Below, piece after piece: positions 14,401 through 27,960 of a stretch of DNA of 64,000 nt. Numbering within the stretch: the first letter of the stretch is position 1; each line of letters begins with the position of its first letter. This DNA is from Sycobia sp. Sy_11. Its lineage: Eukaryota > Arthropoda > Insecta > Hymenoptera > Epichrysomallidae. The notes under the pieces are model-generated. The model had not been told where the DNA came from and did no database searches. It saw nothing but the letters and a program-made list of their open reading frames with translations. Made by a program: the position numbers and the translations under genes. The stretch is taken from contig JACCIC010000030.1 in the NCBI GenBank assembly GCA_018907035.1, forward strand, positions 993,001 to 1,057,000, in the 5' to 3' direction.

Positions 14401-17400
14401 AATAATTGTTGACAAAAAAAATATATTCTATAATCCTGTGCAAGAATTCAACAGAGATCTTAGCATTGCTGTACTGACTCAATATTCCAAAGAATGGAAA
14501 CAAGGAAGTAATGAAAAAAAAAATAACAAACAGGTTGATTCATTACAAGGCCTTAGAATTCTAGAAGCACTTTCAGCAACTGGATTAAGAAGTATAAGAT
14601 ACGCTAAAGAAATCCCTGGTGTAGCAGAAATTGTTGCAAATGATATCGCTGCTAAAGCAGTTGAAGCTATTAAGGGTAATGTGATTTACAATAATGTTGA
14701 AAACATTGTAAAAGTTAGTCATGAAGATGCCACTATGGTAATGTATCAAAATAGAAAGTCAAAGTTTGATGCTATCGATTTGGACCCTTACGGCTGTCCA
14801 GGAATTTTTTTAGACGGTGCTGTACAAGCTGTGAAAGATAATGGGATTTTATTGGTAACTGCTACTGATATGGCTGTACTTGCTGGAAATTCGCCTGAAA
14901 CTTGTTATGTAAAATATGGTGCTACTTCCTTAAAAGCCAAGTATTGTCATGAAATGGCTTTGCGAATTTTATTGCAACATATAGCAAGTCATGCCGGTCG
15001 ATATGGAAGAGTGATTACTCCAATACTTTCTGTGAGCGTTGATTTTTATATAAGAGTTTTTGTTAAAATTCATACTAGTCAACAAGCTTGCAAAAACAAC
15101 GTTTCTAATTTAGGGTTAGTGTACCAGTGTACAGGATGTGAAAGTTACACTATACAACCTTTGGGAACTGTTGCTTCTAATAATGCTTACAAGTTACCAA
15201 TCGCTCCAATAGTTGATAAATTATGTGAATTTTGTAAACATAAGCATCATTTAGGTGGTCCTATATGGACAGGTCCTTTACATAATAAAGACTTTGTTGG
15301 ACAAATCTTAAATCAAATTGAAAGCGAAGACCCAAACAATATAAGGTGTTTGAAAACTTTAAAAAGAATTCAAGGAACTTTACATGTGATACATGAAGAA
15401 ATAGAGTCACCCTTATATTATCAATTTGATCGTTTAATGTCTTTAGTGAAATCTAGAGTACCTCCGATGATACAGTTTCGATCAGCGTTACTAAATGCTG
15501 GTTATAAAGTATCATATTCTCATGCTCATAAAACATCGATTAAAACTGACGCATCCAATCAAGTTATTTGGGACATAGTAAGAGCACTGGAGAAAGAAAA
15601 TCCAGTTAAACGAGAAAAATTTGATGAAAATAGTCCAGGATTGGCAATTTTAAATGGCGAATCAAAGACTAATGTTTCGTTTACAAAACATGCTCAGGCT
15701 GTTCCATTTTCACAACAGAAACGCTTAACACGGTTTCAACTTAATCCTCGTACTTGTTGGGGCCCAGGTACAAGATCAATGACCATAATTCCTAATGAAC
15801 AATCTCAAACGAAAAGAGAAAAAAATCAGAATAAAAAAAGGAGAAGAAAAGAGCAAAGTGTAGAAGAGCAGGTAGATGAAAAAAAAAGGAATGTAGCAGA
15901 AGAAAATGCATGATACAGATGATTTTTATGTAAAAATAAATATAAAAAAGAAAAACATTATTATGTACATATAGATATTATTAATAAATTTTACTTAATT
16001 TTTTAATAGTTGTTATTTCTTATTATTTTTTTAATGAATGTTTTAAAATAATATGCACTATTATTGCATTATATATTTTTTGAATTTTGTTTTCAGTTTA
16101 ATTTCTTGAATTTTAATTAGTAGTATATAATAGATTGTGCTCAAAAATTAGGAATGATTTTTTTGGTTGAAATTATATTGAAGTAACTTTTGAGTATTCT
16201 GGAACATCCTGTACTTATATTTTTTTCTTTGTCGGCTTTGCGGAGCGATCCTTGTCTTCAACTTCAAAATCACCACTACTGAACTGTTTGAACAATTCGT
16301 GGCACGTCGATTTAATAATACATTCCGCCCCATAAGTTTCCCAAATCATATAATAGGCCTCATCTGCAGTTTTCTTTGTATTAAAAAATAGAAGCAGCAC
16401 TTCCCGCAAATGACGTTAACTTGGCTCGAAACCGGGCATGATTTTGCTCGATAAAATAAACGATACCGAAAGAAATGTTCAAATATAATGATGTAAATGG
16501 TCAATTCCGAAATGCGTAAGTTACCACGATGCCACTTGCCAGTAAGCTGCCAGCAGAGATAATAAGGGTGGGAAATCGCCGACGCTTATGATTTTGATGT
16601 ATGATATGACGCTTTGTAATTTTGAAAGAATCGTCTGTTTGAAATAAACAGTTAGGTTTACTTGAAGAGCAAAAAATATTACGTTAAAAATATATATATA
16701 AATCTGGTTTATATCAATTAATTATCTGTACAACATGTATTACATTTTTTTATTATAGATTTTACTTCTTTCTACTTACATTATCATATCGTTCAATTTT
16801 CTAAAGAATATTATTTACACTGTATTACACACTAAAAAAAAGTCTAAATGCAAATGAGTTAATTTCGTAAAAGTGTATTTATTTTAATCCAACAAATATT
16901 TCTTTAAATTTTATTGATTTGAAACAAAAATATATATATTTCAAACGAGTGAATATTTTATAATTTTGAGTAAACTATGTTTTTAAAACCAACAATTGGC
17001 TTTATTTGAATAGATAAGATTTGATAGAAAAAATATATTTATTACATTACACTAAATCAATTAAAAATAATAAACTATTTCTTGAATTTTTATAAACAGA
17101 ATTACATGTACGTGAAATATAAAATTAAATCAATAGATATTCGAAAATACACTGAAAAAAATTATTTCTTGATTCAAGTAAATCGATGTACTATTTACTG
17201 AGTTACTTGATCCAACGTATTGAAATATTAAAATAAAGAAAATATTTCTTGTTTTAAAAAAATATTTGTTTTATCTGAGAAATTTGAATTACTTATATGG
17301 AAATTTACTAAAATCCAGTAAATATTAACTTAAATTCAGGAAAAATTTGAAGAATTAAAACATGATTTTCATAAACAAAGGGAGTCAAGTAAATATTTAT

Positions 17401-20400
17401 TTAATTATAATGTTCTAATTACTTAAATATAGCTCATTTTCTAGAAAAAGTTTCTTTAAAACAAGCTGATCAAAATTAAAATGAAAAACCTGAGTTTCGT
17501 AAATTTAATAATCATATACCCGAATACAATACTTTTGATTCTCTAAAAAAGGCTTTACAGAATCAAACTAATATTTTCTAGAAATTAGTATTTAATTGTT
17601 TTTTTTATACAGTATATATAGCACAGAGTTACGTAATACATATATAAATAAATATGTTCTTAATCTAAGAAAACAAAATTTTAAATCAGAACGTTATTAT
17701 ATGAAAACAAAAAAGTAATGTATCGAATTCAGAAAATCTAATAACTATAATTGTAAATTATCAAAATACTCAAATTATAGATTGATCAAATCTGTGATCA
17801 AAGACAAGATTTTTCTGATAGTATCAAAAGAACAATATTATCGAATTAATTAAATAAAAATGTTCTTGGTTTAAGAAATAGATTTTTCGAAATAATTCAT
17901 TAAAATTATACACTGGAAAGAATTCTAATATGAAGTAAATATTACTTGATTCAAGAAATGTATGCGATTGTTCTATACCAAGTAAATATTTTCTTTAACC
18001 AAGTAATCGCAAAGACTCCTTTAAACAAGGACAGTCTGACTGTCATTATTTTAGTATAATATATTATAGTATAAAGACTGTGAAACCGATAAAATTATTT
18101 ATTAAATTAAATTAACAATACATAATAGTGTAAAAAAAGTTTATAAATAATTAATTTTTATAACAATAAAGGCCATTTTTATTCGATGTTCTAAATTGAA
18201 TAGTGTTCTTGAATATAATTAAATTAAAATCTTTAGTAACTTAACAAAGTTTTTGGTAGTAAAATGTTCACTTCAGCTTAATTTAATAGTTATTTAATAT
18301 ATTACTAATATACTTGCAATAGTTTTATAGTTGTAATAGTTTCAATGTAATGTACGTTACGATTGCGTTATTTTCTTTTCTTTTAAAATTTCTCTACAAA
18401 TATCAGATTTAAAAAGCAAACGAAGTTTATTTGTATGATTTTTATTCAAATTCTATTTTTTTACAATATAATGAATTTCTATTGGTTTTAACTTTTTTTA
18501 AAAATATTTTTACAAGATATAAATTATTGTATCGTTATCACCTTATTATTCAATGCTATCTTGTTTTTTTAGAATATTCTAATTCATTTAAAATTCAAGT
18601 CATAAATATAATCTATTTATCTGTAAGCCGACAATATAATTATAAAAGGTTTCTTAAATTTATTTTGACCTAAACACGAATTTTGATAGTGAATTACGGA
18701 AAAAGTGATAGATAAGTTATTAACAATCCTTTAATTTCTTAAAAGGCTGCAGAAACGAGAATCCTCATTCGAATGAGATTATGAACTATAGATTATTTAA
18801 ATTTTTCTCTAGAAATCTGTGAATTTTGATAGCATTCAAAAATTATATTTATTAGGACTCGAAATATTTAAAATTTAATCAACATAAGTTGTAAAAGTAT
18901 ACTGCCGCGCTTTCTGTTCGCTTTGTAGCTTCCGGTTTAATTAGAATTTTTAATCTGAAAAGTCTTATTACTAAGCTTGAGAAAATTTTTATCGATAAAT
19001 CTATTAACATCTAATTAAAATACTCTAAAAAAAATTTGTAGTTTTCTAAATTATCAAAAAATAGTAAAAAATTAACTATTTGGTTTGTTTAAATGGCAAT
19101 TTATGTTTTTTTAATATTTTTTTGTAATTTGTAACAAGTTATTCCAAATTAATTAAGTCGAGTTAATTAAGCGTTACTATTGATTTGTGAAGGAGTTTCA
19201 ACTGTAAGTATATATTTTCAAAGGACTTGGATTTTCCAATTTGTATTTGTTAATTTAATTTAGAAGTCGTAGGATGAGACGGCAAAAAAAGAAATATAAA
19301 TTGTTATTATAATTCTGTTCAAAAAAAAAAAAAAATAAATAAATAAAATTTGTGAGTTTTTTTAAAGAATACTTGAATGCCGATAGAAATATTCACAAGT
19401 TTCAGAACCAAATCTTTTAAGTTTAAAAATGTTAAGCTAGACGAAGTTACAATGTGAGAAGTGAGCACAGAGCCCTATAGTAATTTACAATATACGAATT
19501 CCTAAAGAATATTTTTAGATTCTAGAAAATTAAGCTTACTTATATTACAGAAAATCAATGATAATCTAATTCTTCGTAATTACACTCTAACAAATGGTCT
19601 CATTTTGATCACAGCCTTTATAACCACGCAATTTGCTAATAATTGTCACGCCAAAATAGCATCTTTAATCGTGTAGTTATTCTCATATTTGATATTAATT
19701 TCATTTACATTATTCTTCTTTTTATCATCTCGCACTCGTCGGTGCTGAGCGGGATTTTACGTTAATTTATTATTTTATTACTCCTATTATAATGTATCGT
19801 CACGCGCCGAAGTAACGTTTCTTTTAGTTATCAAAACACATTTTAACACATCTGAAGGTGATTTTCTTAGCTTTGGAAATTTCGAGTGAGGGGTCACTGC
19901 GATTTTATGATTATTGCTAATGGAAGAACCAAGGAAGAGCTCTTAACGATCTGAATTAACACTTCCACTCTAAAGGCCTATTGTTTGCTCAGCCGAGGAG
20001 ACGAGTCCATCTGGCGTTAGTAATTTAAACACGCTGTCTAACAGCTTATTTTCGAAATTTTCTCTATAGATGAACTATTTCCAGTGCAAATAAGTCAGAA
20101 TAAATTTATCCTCCAATAGAAAGTTTTCCAAAATCTGTAGAAAAAAACTCTATAACACGATATATAACACGTATATAGCTTACGAAACTGCCAAGTTTCG
20201 TCGGAAGTCAGATTTTACTCGATCGCCGCGCAAGGACCATTTGAAGAATCGTCCCAAGTGCCAACCCGATACAACTCATACTTTTATACGTGTTTCTGTA
20301 ATTATTTATTCTATTAAATGTAAATAAATATTTTTTGTATTTTATTATTTTTATTGTATTAATTAAACAAATACTTTTATAAGTGCGCACGTGTCCAAAA

Positions 20401-21025
20401 ATTATTTCCATAGTTCCAATGCTCTCAATGGCGTTCTAGAATTATTTCAATTAAATCGAGCATTTAATGCAGCGCGAGAGTGACGACATAATACTCACGT
20501 CGTGCTCGCCGTTAAAGATTCTTTGTTTACCGTTTCTATCCTCAAAATTCTTGATTCGGACAGGGTGGGGGGAGGGGAAATACTTTTACAAAACTCATTT
20601 TTTGGTCCACGACTTTTGAAAAGTCGGCAAAACTTTGCTATATCTTTTATATATACTCTGAACAGTATATATAATAGAACAATATTGAACAATTCATATC
20701 ACAGCTATATGTCTATATGTATTTGAGTTTCATCGGTCGCAATACAAATAAAACTTTCGAAACAACTAATCCTTCCCGCTCCCAAGAGACGCGCGCGGTC
20801 AAAGCGCCACACGTACCCCGCTTACATATCCCCTCCCTCATTTGCACGTATGAAATTCCCGCGGAGCTTTTTACCTCTCGTCACTCGCCGCGCAACCCCC
20901 CCTCCCCGCCCCATCCGCCGCGCAACCCTATATTAACGCGATAATTGTTAATTATATCGGCGATCGCCGGGCCAAGAGCTCGCAATCAATCCCCCCGGCG
21001 CTCCTTTTGGCGCTGATCCAGATCT

Positions 21026-21079
<54 letters not shown>

Positions 21080-23042
21080 GCTTTAATGTCCCCGCTCTCG
21101 AGGCTCGTTCGACGACGACGCGACGACGACGACACGCGCGCGCGCTCCCGCCAAAAAAAATGAAGAAAAAAAAAACAGCAACGAGCCGATCTATATACCC
21201 TGCCGACCGGCGCTTCGCCGACACTTGGGCACGTATATAGGTATACGTGGAAGATTAATGCCACCTCCCCGGGCCCCTCCCACGCGATCGAGAAGCGATA
21301 TCGCGCGCCTATTATACCATACCTATATATATATATATATATCTAGGCTTCTACACATATACTTGAGTTTAATCGAGCAATGAATTATTTTCCGCCTCGT
21401 CGCAAATAGATACTGTAAGAATTTTTTATGCTCGAAATTTTTCACGAGTGCCAGCCTTTTATATGAACTTGCCGTTGGCGTAGGCGGGGGCGGGGGTGGG
21501 ATTTGAAAGTCGCGCGTTCACGCGCGGAAGTGAATATAGAAAAGTTTTCATCGTTTTTTGGAACTTTCGTCGTTGTTTACAATATTCGATGACGAGCCGT
21601 TGTCTATTCGCTTTATGGAATTTTTGTAGAATTGCTTAGAGGCTTAGAAGCGATTTGGCAGAGCATCAGTTATACGATTGACATATGTCACGTAATAAGG
21701 AATAGGCACTTTATAGGATTTATTGAAGGTGTGAAAAAATATTATATGCAAAAATTAGAAAATGACGTCGATTGTATGTTAGATTTTCATTTGTCTGTAT
21801 AATCTTAAAATACACTTTCCAATGTCAAAAAGAAAGCCTTATTTGCGAAACAACTATTGCAGTCTTTCCGCCAATTTTTGTAGTTTTAAAGGCTATAGAC
21901 TTAAAACAATAATAAGATATAAATACAAAATATATAATTGTATACAAAATGCATATAACTATTTGTAGTTGAAACAGATCTACCATAAGAACTGCCAACT
22001 TAATGAATGAAAAAGAAAATGACTGATCTTGTCTATACCTATTCATGTAGAATCTAAAATTTAAACTTTTTAATGAATATAACTACCCTGAAAGAAAAGT
22101 ATGATTATCAAAGGACGATCTGATTGCGCCCTCCACCAATCTATCGACCGATATATCGGAGTCCGTGTTAAATTAAAATGGCTGTTACATTTAAAACGTG
22201 ACGCGAATCCCTCCCAAAATTTTCCACAGATCATTTTGGCCGTTTCATTAATGACGTTTATTATTAATTAACGTAATAATATTTGTTAAAGTCAAATTTG
22301 AAAGAACCTGGGACCATTTTCGTTAAACCGCGATGCGTCCTCGAGCGGAGACCGACGTTTCGAGCCGCCCAGGCTGCTCGTCAGGCGCTGAACTCGTCAG
22401 ATCATACTGAGTGCTAACTATATTTTTCTTTCAGGCTAATTATACTCGGCAAACAATTTTATATGACAGTCGGACTGTCATTATAATAGGACTGTAAGAA
22501 CGATGACAATGTTTAATAGTTAATATTGTATGTAAATTTATATATAACATATGGCTTGCGTACAAATGTTCAAAAATGAGTCATTTTCCTTTTATTGCGT
22601 GATTTTTTTTTCCAAAACATTACAAGTACTCGCAATAATTACCTACGGATTTTAGACTTCGGTTAAGAAAAAGCTGAAATGCATATAATTAATATATTTT
22701 AACACTATTTTAGTATTTTACGTCGAAGAGCCAAGTAAGCGATTTAGGGATAATACGTACATTGTTATTTTTGCACTACTTTTTCTCTCTAAATTTTCAT
22801 TATAACTCCACAGTCCTATAATTTGTAAATTCGATTCAAACTCATAATATATAGATAACTTTCAATAAAATTGGATAATATTGGCCATTGTCATCGTTGG
22901 CGTCTTTAAGACTTCGCGCTTCTTCGAGAATTGAGAACGTTCCCAATCGAATATGTATAATAATCCGTAATTATTATAAGGCCCGACTCGTTGCGACATT
23001 ATATCGCCCATAATCACATTATCTTTTATTGCATTTTCTATG

Positions 23043-23078
<36 letters not shown>

Positions 23079-23617
23079 ACACACACATACACGCGCGCGC
23101 GCGCGCGTGTGCGTGAGTGCACGAGTAGATTACCTGTTAGCACTTTCCGTTATTGAATATTCCGACTCTTTGCGGAAGCCGCACATCCTCACGTCGAGCT
23201 CGGTAATGGCGAAGCATGCCTTCGCTACTATTTCAAAGGCTTCTCCAACTGCAACAGACAAAGAAACGAACGAGAAAAAAAATAAACAAAACAAAGCGCA
23301 TACACACACACACACACACGAAACGATAAGACTATAATTGCATACACTGTAATTGAACTTGAACTTGGAGAAATAAAAAAAAAAGAAAAGGAGAGCGCGT
23401 CAAACGAAGCTTTTATCATCCACCTTGAACGCATGCGCTGCGTAGCAAAAAAAAAAAAAAAATTATGCACAACGTAGTTTGTGTTTTCAGAGCTTAAATA
23501 AAGCGGAGCTTGTTGCCCAGTACTCTCTGCTACATTGTAGCTGGATTAAGATTGCGCGGGATATATATTCATTTGAAATAAAATTAAGACAGGACACATA
23601 ATCCGGGGATTAGCAAG

Positions 23618-23669
<52 letters not shown>

Positions 23670-25310
23670 AAATTTATGTAGTCGTATATGTAAATTATTA
23701 ATTATTTTTTACAACATGTTTTTTACTTCTATGTTGTTAATAACATCACAGTATACACAGCTGAACTGAATGAGTCAATAGAATAATATAATCAATTTAT
23801 ATCTCCAATCTCGATTCTACATCAGATGGTCGATGGAAGTATAGCAATGATTGGATTTCTTTTAAAATCGATGAAATAAATGATCGTAACTCTGCCTTGC
23901 ACACGTTAAGCAATGTAAATAAATATTAGGGACAACTTACCTTACATACATATATATCACTTTACTTATTCGCAGCTATAAAACAGTTTTAGGTGATTCA
24001 AATTTTTATCGTTTTCATTTTATTGACATATCGGAGCAATTTGAATGAAAATCTGCGACTCCATCTTTTAAAGTGGCATATTATTCGTGTGCTGCTCGAA
24101 CGTCAATAATACATCGTTATAACGACTACGGTAAGCGTTCGAGCAAATTTTTTATTTCAATTTCCACTATATTCATTTTAATGGAAAGCAAAGTCCTTTG
24201 TTTACGGACAAAACCACAGCTTTACAGACGTGCTGTAGCGGAATATGGAGAAGAAAAAGATTTAATTTTATTATTAGATATTCATCCGCATTAATTTTTT
24301 CAGTTATTTATATGTATCTGGCCGGTTAGTGTAAGAAAAAATATTATTTATTAGATGTATATACATTAACGCAATTTATATAAAAAACGTAAACAGAGCA
24401 GAAATGTAAATATTATAATTATGTAACAATATAATAAAAATATAAAGGAAAATGATTCTCGGGTCGCCTTATTCACGCGGCTACTCTGACAGCTTGCAAT
24501 AAAATAATTTATTAAATAATTATAAAACGCGTAAAAGCCGCCGACGCATGGTTATGTGCGACTTGTCGCTGGGATCTGCTGATGACGTCACTGAATCGCG
24601 CTTTCATAATTCATCGCTAGCTACCAAAAACCATCAACTTGGAGAATATCGAACATCTCTGACTGAACTGTATATATACAGCAAAGACGCACTATATAAT
24701 GCCGGCCAATGTACATAGGAATTACTAACTCGATCCGTGAAGGATTCTAAACTAAATTTCTACACGGGCAGTAACTGCTCATGGTCATTTTGAATTATTG
24801 CCTATTTTATTCTCTGGATAATAGTATTAATTAAATTTATTAAAGTTAATTAAATAGTTCTCTTATCAATAGTATTATGCTTGACATGTTTGTTTTGCTT
24901 TTGTTCTCTTTCAAAACACTTTTGGCCAACGCACAAAGCATCGACTATATCGAAATCGCAAAAGACTTCGATATCGTATAAGAAATGTCGCACGATCTTA
25001 ATCGTCGTTCATACGCGACGGGGAAAATAATTCAGACTGCGAGAAAAAGTGGGCGACATTATAAAAGTGACGTTACACAGCAGATCGGAGCTTGCCGTGT
25101 TTTGGAGCTTTGAGACGAACGAACGCCCGTTAATGGCCCTTTTTATCAGGTTGTGGATCTGTTCCGAAAGGCCTCCAGTAAATTGCCAGTAAGCAGATAT
25201 GGCAATGCTGGAATGCATTCTCGTCTAATTCCCATGTAAATGTCATGAACGGTTATGAAACTGCAAATTTTCCGCTATTGACGTAATCAGAGAAAATACA
25301 TAATAAAATA

Positions 25311-25341
<31 letters not shown>

Positions 25342-26510
25342 ACATAATAAAATAAATAATAAAATAAAACCAGATACGGTATTTTGACTGATCGGTGACT
25401 TACTGGGATATCTTTCCGTTGAGTTTGCTTCAGTAAGCAGCTGATTGTGTCCATTTTCATTGCCCCTTCGTAGTCTCGTCGAAAAAAAGCTGGTCGCGCC
25501 CATATACATATATGTGTATAAGCAAGTTTAGTGTAAACGTTTGCATGTGCAAATTTAAAAAAATTTGAATTTAAATAAATGACTTTTTAAAGAAGTGTTC
25601 AAATCGAATTTTAATAGTTTTTATAAGGTTTATAATTTTTAATAATTTTTATAACGTCAACGGCCGAAAACTTGCAGTTTCATAACCGTTTATGGCATTT
25701 TCATGGTAAGTATAGGAGAATGCATTCCAGCAGATTCCAGTATTGCCAGATTTACTTATTGGCAACTTACTGGAGGCCTTTCGAAACAGACCCTATTAGT
25801 CCGTTGCCCTTCCCGAAGTGGAGAGGGGGGGGGGTTCGAGTATTTAAACAGGTATTGGAATTCGAGGATTTTTACGAGCATGGGAAAGTTTTAAAACAGG
25901 TACGCAGCTGTTGTGTTTGAAAAACCAAAAAGTATACGCTAATGTGAACTTGCTTCACTAAATCTATCGTTCCCTTTCTCTCTTTCTTTCTGAATTTCTC
26001 ACACGTATACGCAAATTATCACAAGACGGTCGATTGTGATGTAAAGGTAAATAATTTTTTCGTCGAACTCGAGATAAGGTTGCTGTAAAATTAATACGCT
26101 TTTGAAATCAACGAAATTCAGAAATTTAGCATCATGCTTATCGTCGGCAATTAGGACATTGCTTCATTTTCCTCAAATACGTATATACATTCATACATAC
26201 AAACATTCATGCATACACACGTGTATATATACATACGTATATAAAGCAAATCGTAGCCATAGAGGCGCGCCAACTCACCGATCGGGCCCAAGTTGTTGTT
26301 CGAGCAGTCGATCCTGAGCTTGGTGAAGCTGGTGCGACCGGAGGACAGGACCTCCGCCAGTCCCAGCCCGCCGTCGCCGCCTATGTGGCATCCGCTCACG
26401 TTCAGGTACTCCAGATTCCCGTATCTCAGCAGTACTGCGCAGACCAGGCGGGGAGGTAGGGGATGAAAAGGAGAAAAAAATCGATTGATTAGTTTAGGGA
26501 TTGAGGCGAA

Positions 26511-26576
<66 letters not shown>

Positions 26577-27911
26577 TATACACTATATTTGGTTCCATGT
26601 ATTTTGTTTTTTTTTCCCTTCTTCTTCAAAATTTTCTATATTTCGAGCTTTTTTATATCGAATTTTGTTATTCCGAATTGTGTATACTGATCAAAATTGA
26701 TAAAGAAAAAAATAATCGATCGAGATGACAAGGTCGCCAGATATGGGCCATTGATTTGTCCGGATATCTCTCAAATTGAGCTCTATAAAGCTTCTTCATT
26801 AAGTATTAAACGGTCTCGAGTTCTCAAGCTATACAATGGCACTTATATAATTGCAACTTCATTCGAAGAGAGAATAACGCTTCGAGATCCAAAAAAAAGT
26901 CCGAACGAACCTATATACTTACGTCTGAAATTGTCAATCGAAGCTCCATGCCGAACTTAATTACGTTATAACGGAAGCATAATTGACTGCCATTGCCAAG
27001 AAAGAAACAAAACAACGACGACAAAAACACGCCGTTGCTTCGCAGAAATAGACTGAAAATCGGCTAAATTTGCGCTCGTCGACTTTATATTACCAGGCTA
27101 CGTGGATTATGACCGATTTATTGCCCGCCATCGTAAGCCCTGCGGTAGGTACGTCCGACGTGGTGGCGAGCTTCAATTATGCATCGAACTCATCATGCTA
27201 ACCTATACTCCTCACGAGCTATTGCACAGTTATGTACGTTCTGGTCATGAATCGTAATTTATTATAGATATAATGAGCGAGCTGAACACCTTTGTCGGAT
27301 TTTAATGCACAGTCAAAGCGCGTTCTCCTATGTATTTCAATCTCATTCCAAATTTCTTTCGCAAAATAATTTTGCCATAAATCTGATTAATGAATCATAC
27401 GACTTATAAATCTGGATTAAATCCAAATCATATACCTTGCATCCCGAGCATTATTACGTCCGTGTATAAGTAGGTAATTAATGTTTTACAGTTGCAATAA
27501 AAACGAGCGCGGTCCGTATACAGTTCTCCAGCTTTTTCGAATGCTCGGTATATAATGTCTACGGCGCCGTGCCCGAGTTTCTACCGTAAATTCCGCGGGA
27601 CAAGTCGAGCAGATTTTGCCTCGTTTTCTTATCTCGGCATAATCGAGAAGATCAACTCACATTGTAGGGGGGGGGGGCGAGGATGAGAAAGCTCATTTGA
27701 AACTTGAAAGAGCGGTGGACTTATTTTAAACGAATCGCAGTAGAGATGAAAACGTATATACGCGAATGGAGGAAAACTTGATCGGAGATTCTTTTAACGT
27801 TAATGTTATAAATAGAAAAATATTTCCATTGCTTAAATATTATCACAGAGTAATGGGAAAAATTCATGCTAACTTTGAAGATTTTTTTTATTTAGAATTA
27901 CACACACACAC

Positions 27912-27960
<49 letters not shown>

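Larger units (their letters stand above)
18061..23133. other. Right part of the 17.2-kb DRC5 intron, no gene seen
   Basis: AT-rich to about 20.7 kb, then a GC/CpG-rich patch (20760-21010 and 21085-21300) around an (AT)n tract. The patch has no splice-flanked frame and may be regulatory. Open frames at 20.5-21.2 kb overlap on opposite strands and look accidental. Confidence 0.5.
23249..26278. other. Intron between exons B and C
   Basis: No gene seen. It contains CA repeats at 23301-23319, an (AT)n tract, an (AAAT)n tract near 25305-25340 and the inverted repeat described separately. Confidence 0.6.

Noticed and set aside
25672..25920. 82-codon + frame
   Set aside because: It lies mostly in the right arm of the 25.15-25.79 kb inverted repeat. 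A similar peptide appears in the opposite arm, so it reflects the repeat, not a gene.
26151..26278. Extension of the exon B frame to the left
   Set aside because: It lies beyond the GTGAGT donor. The residues come from TATACA repeats, and exon C continues the family sequence in phase.
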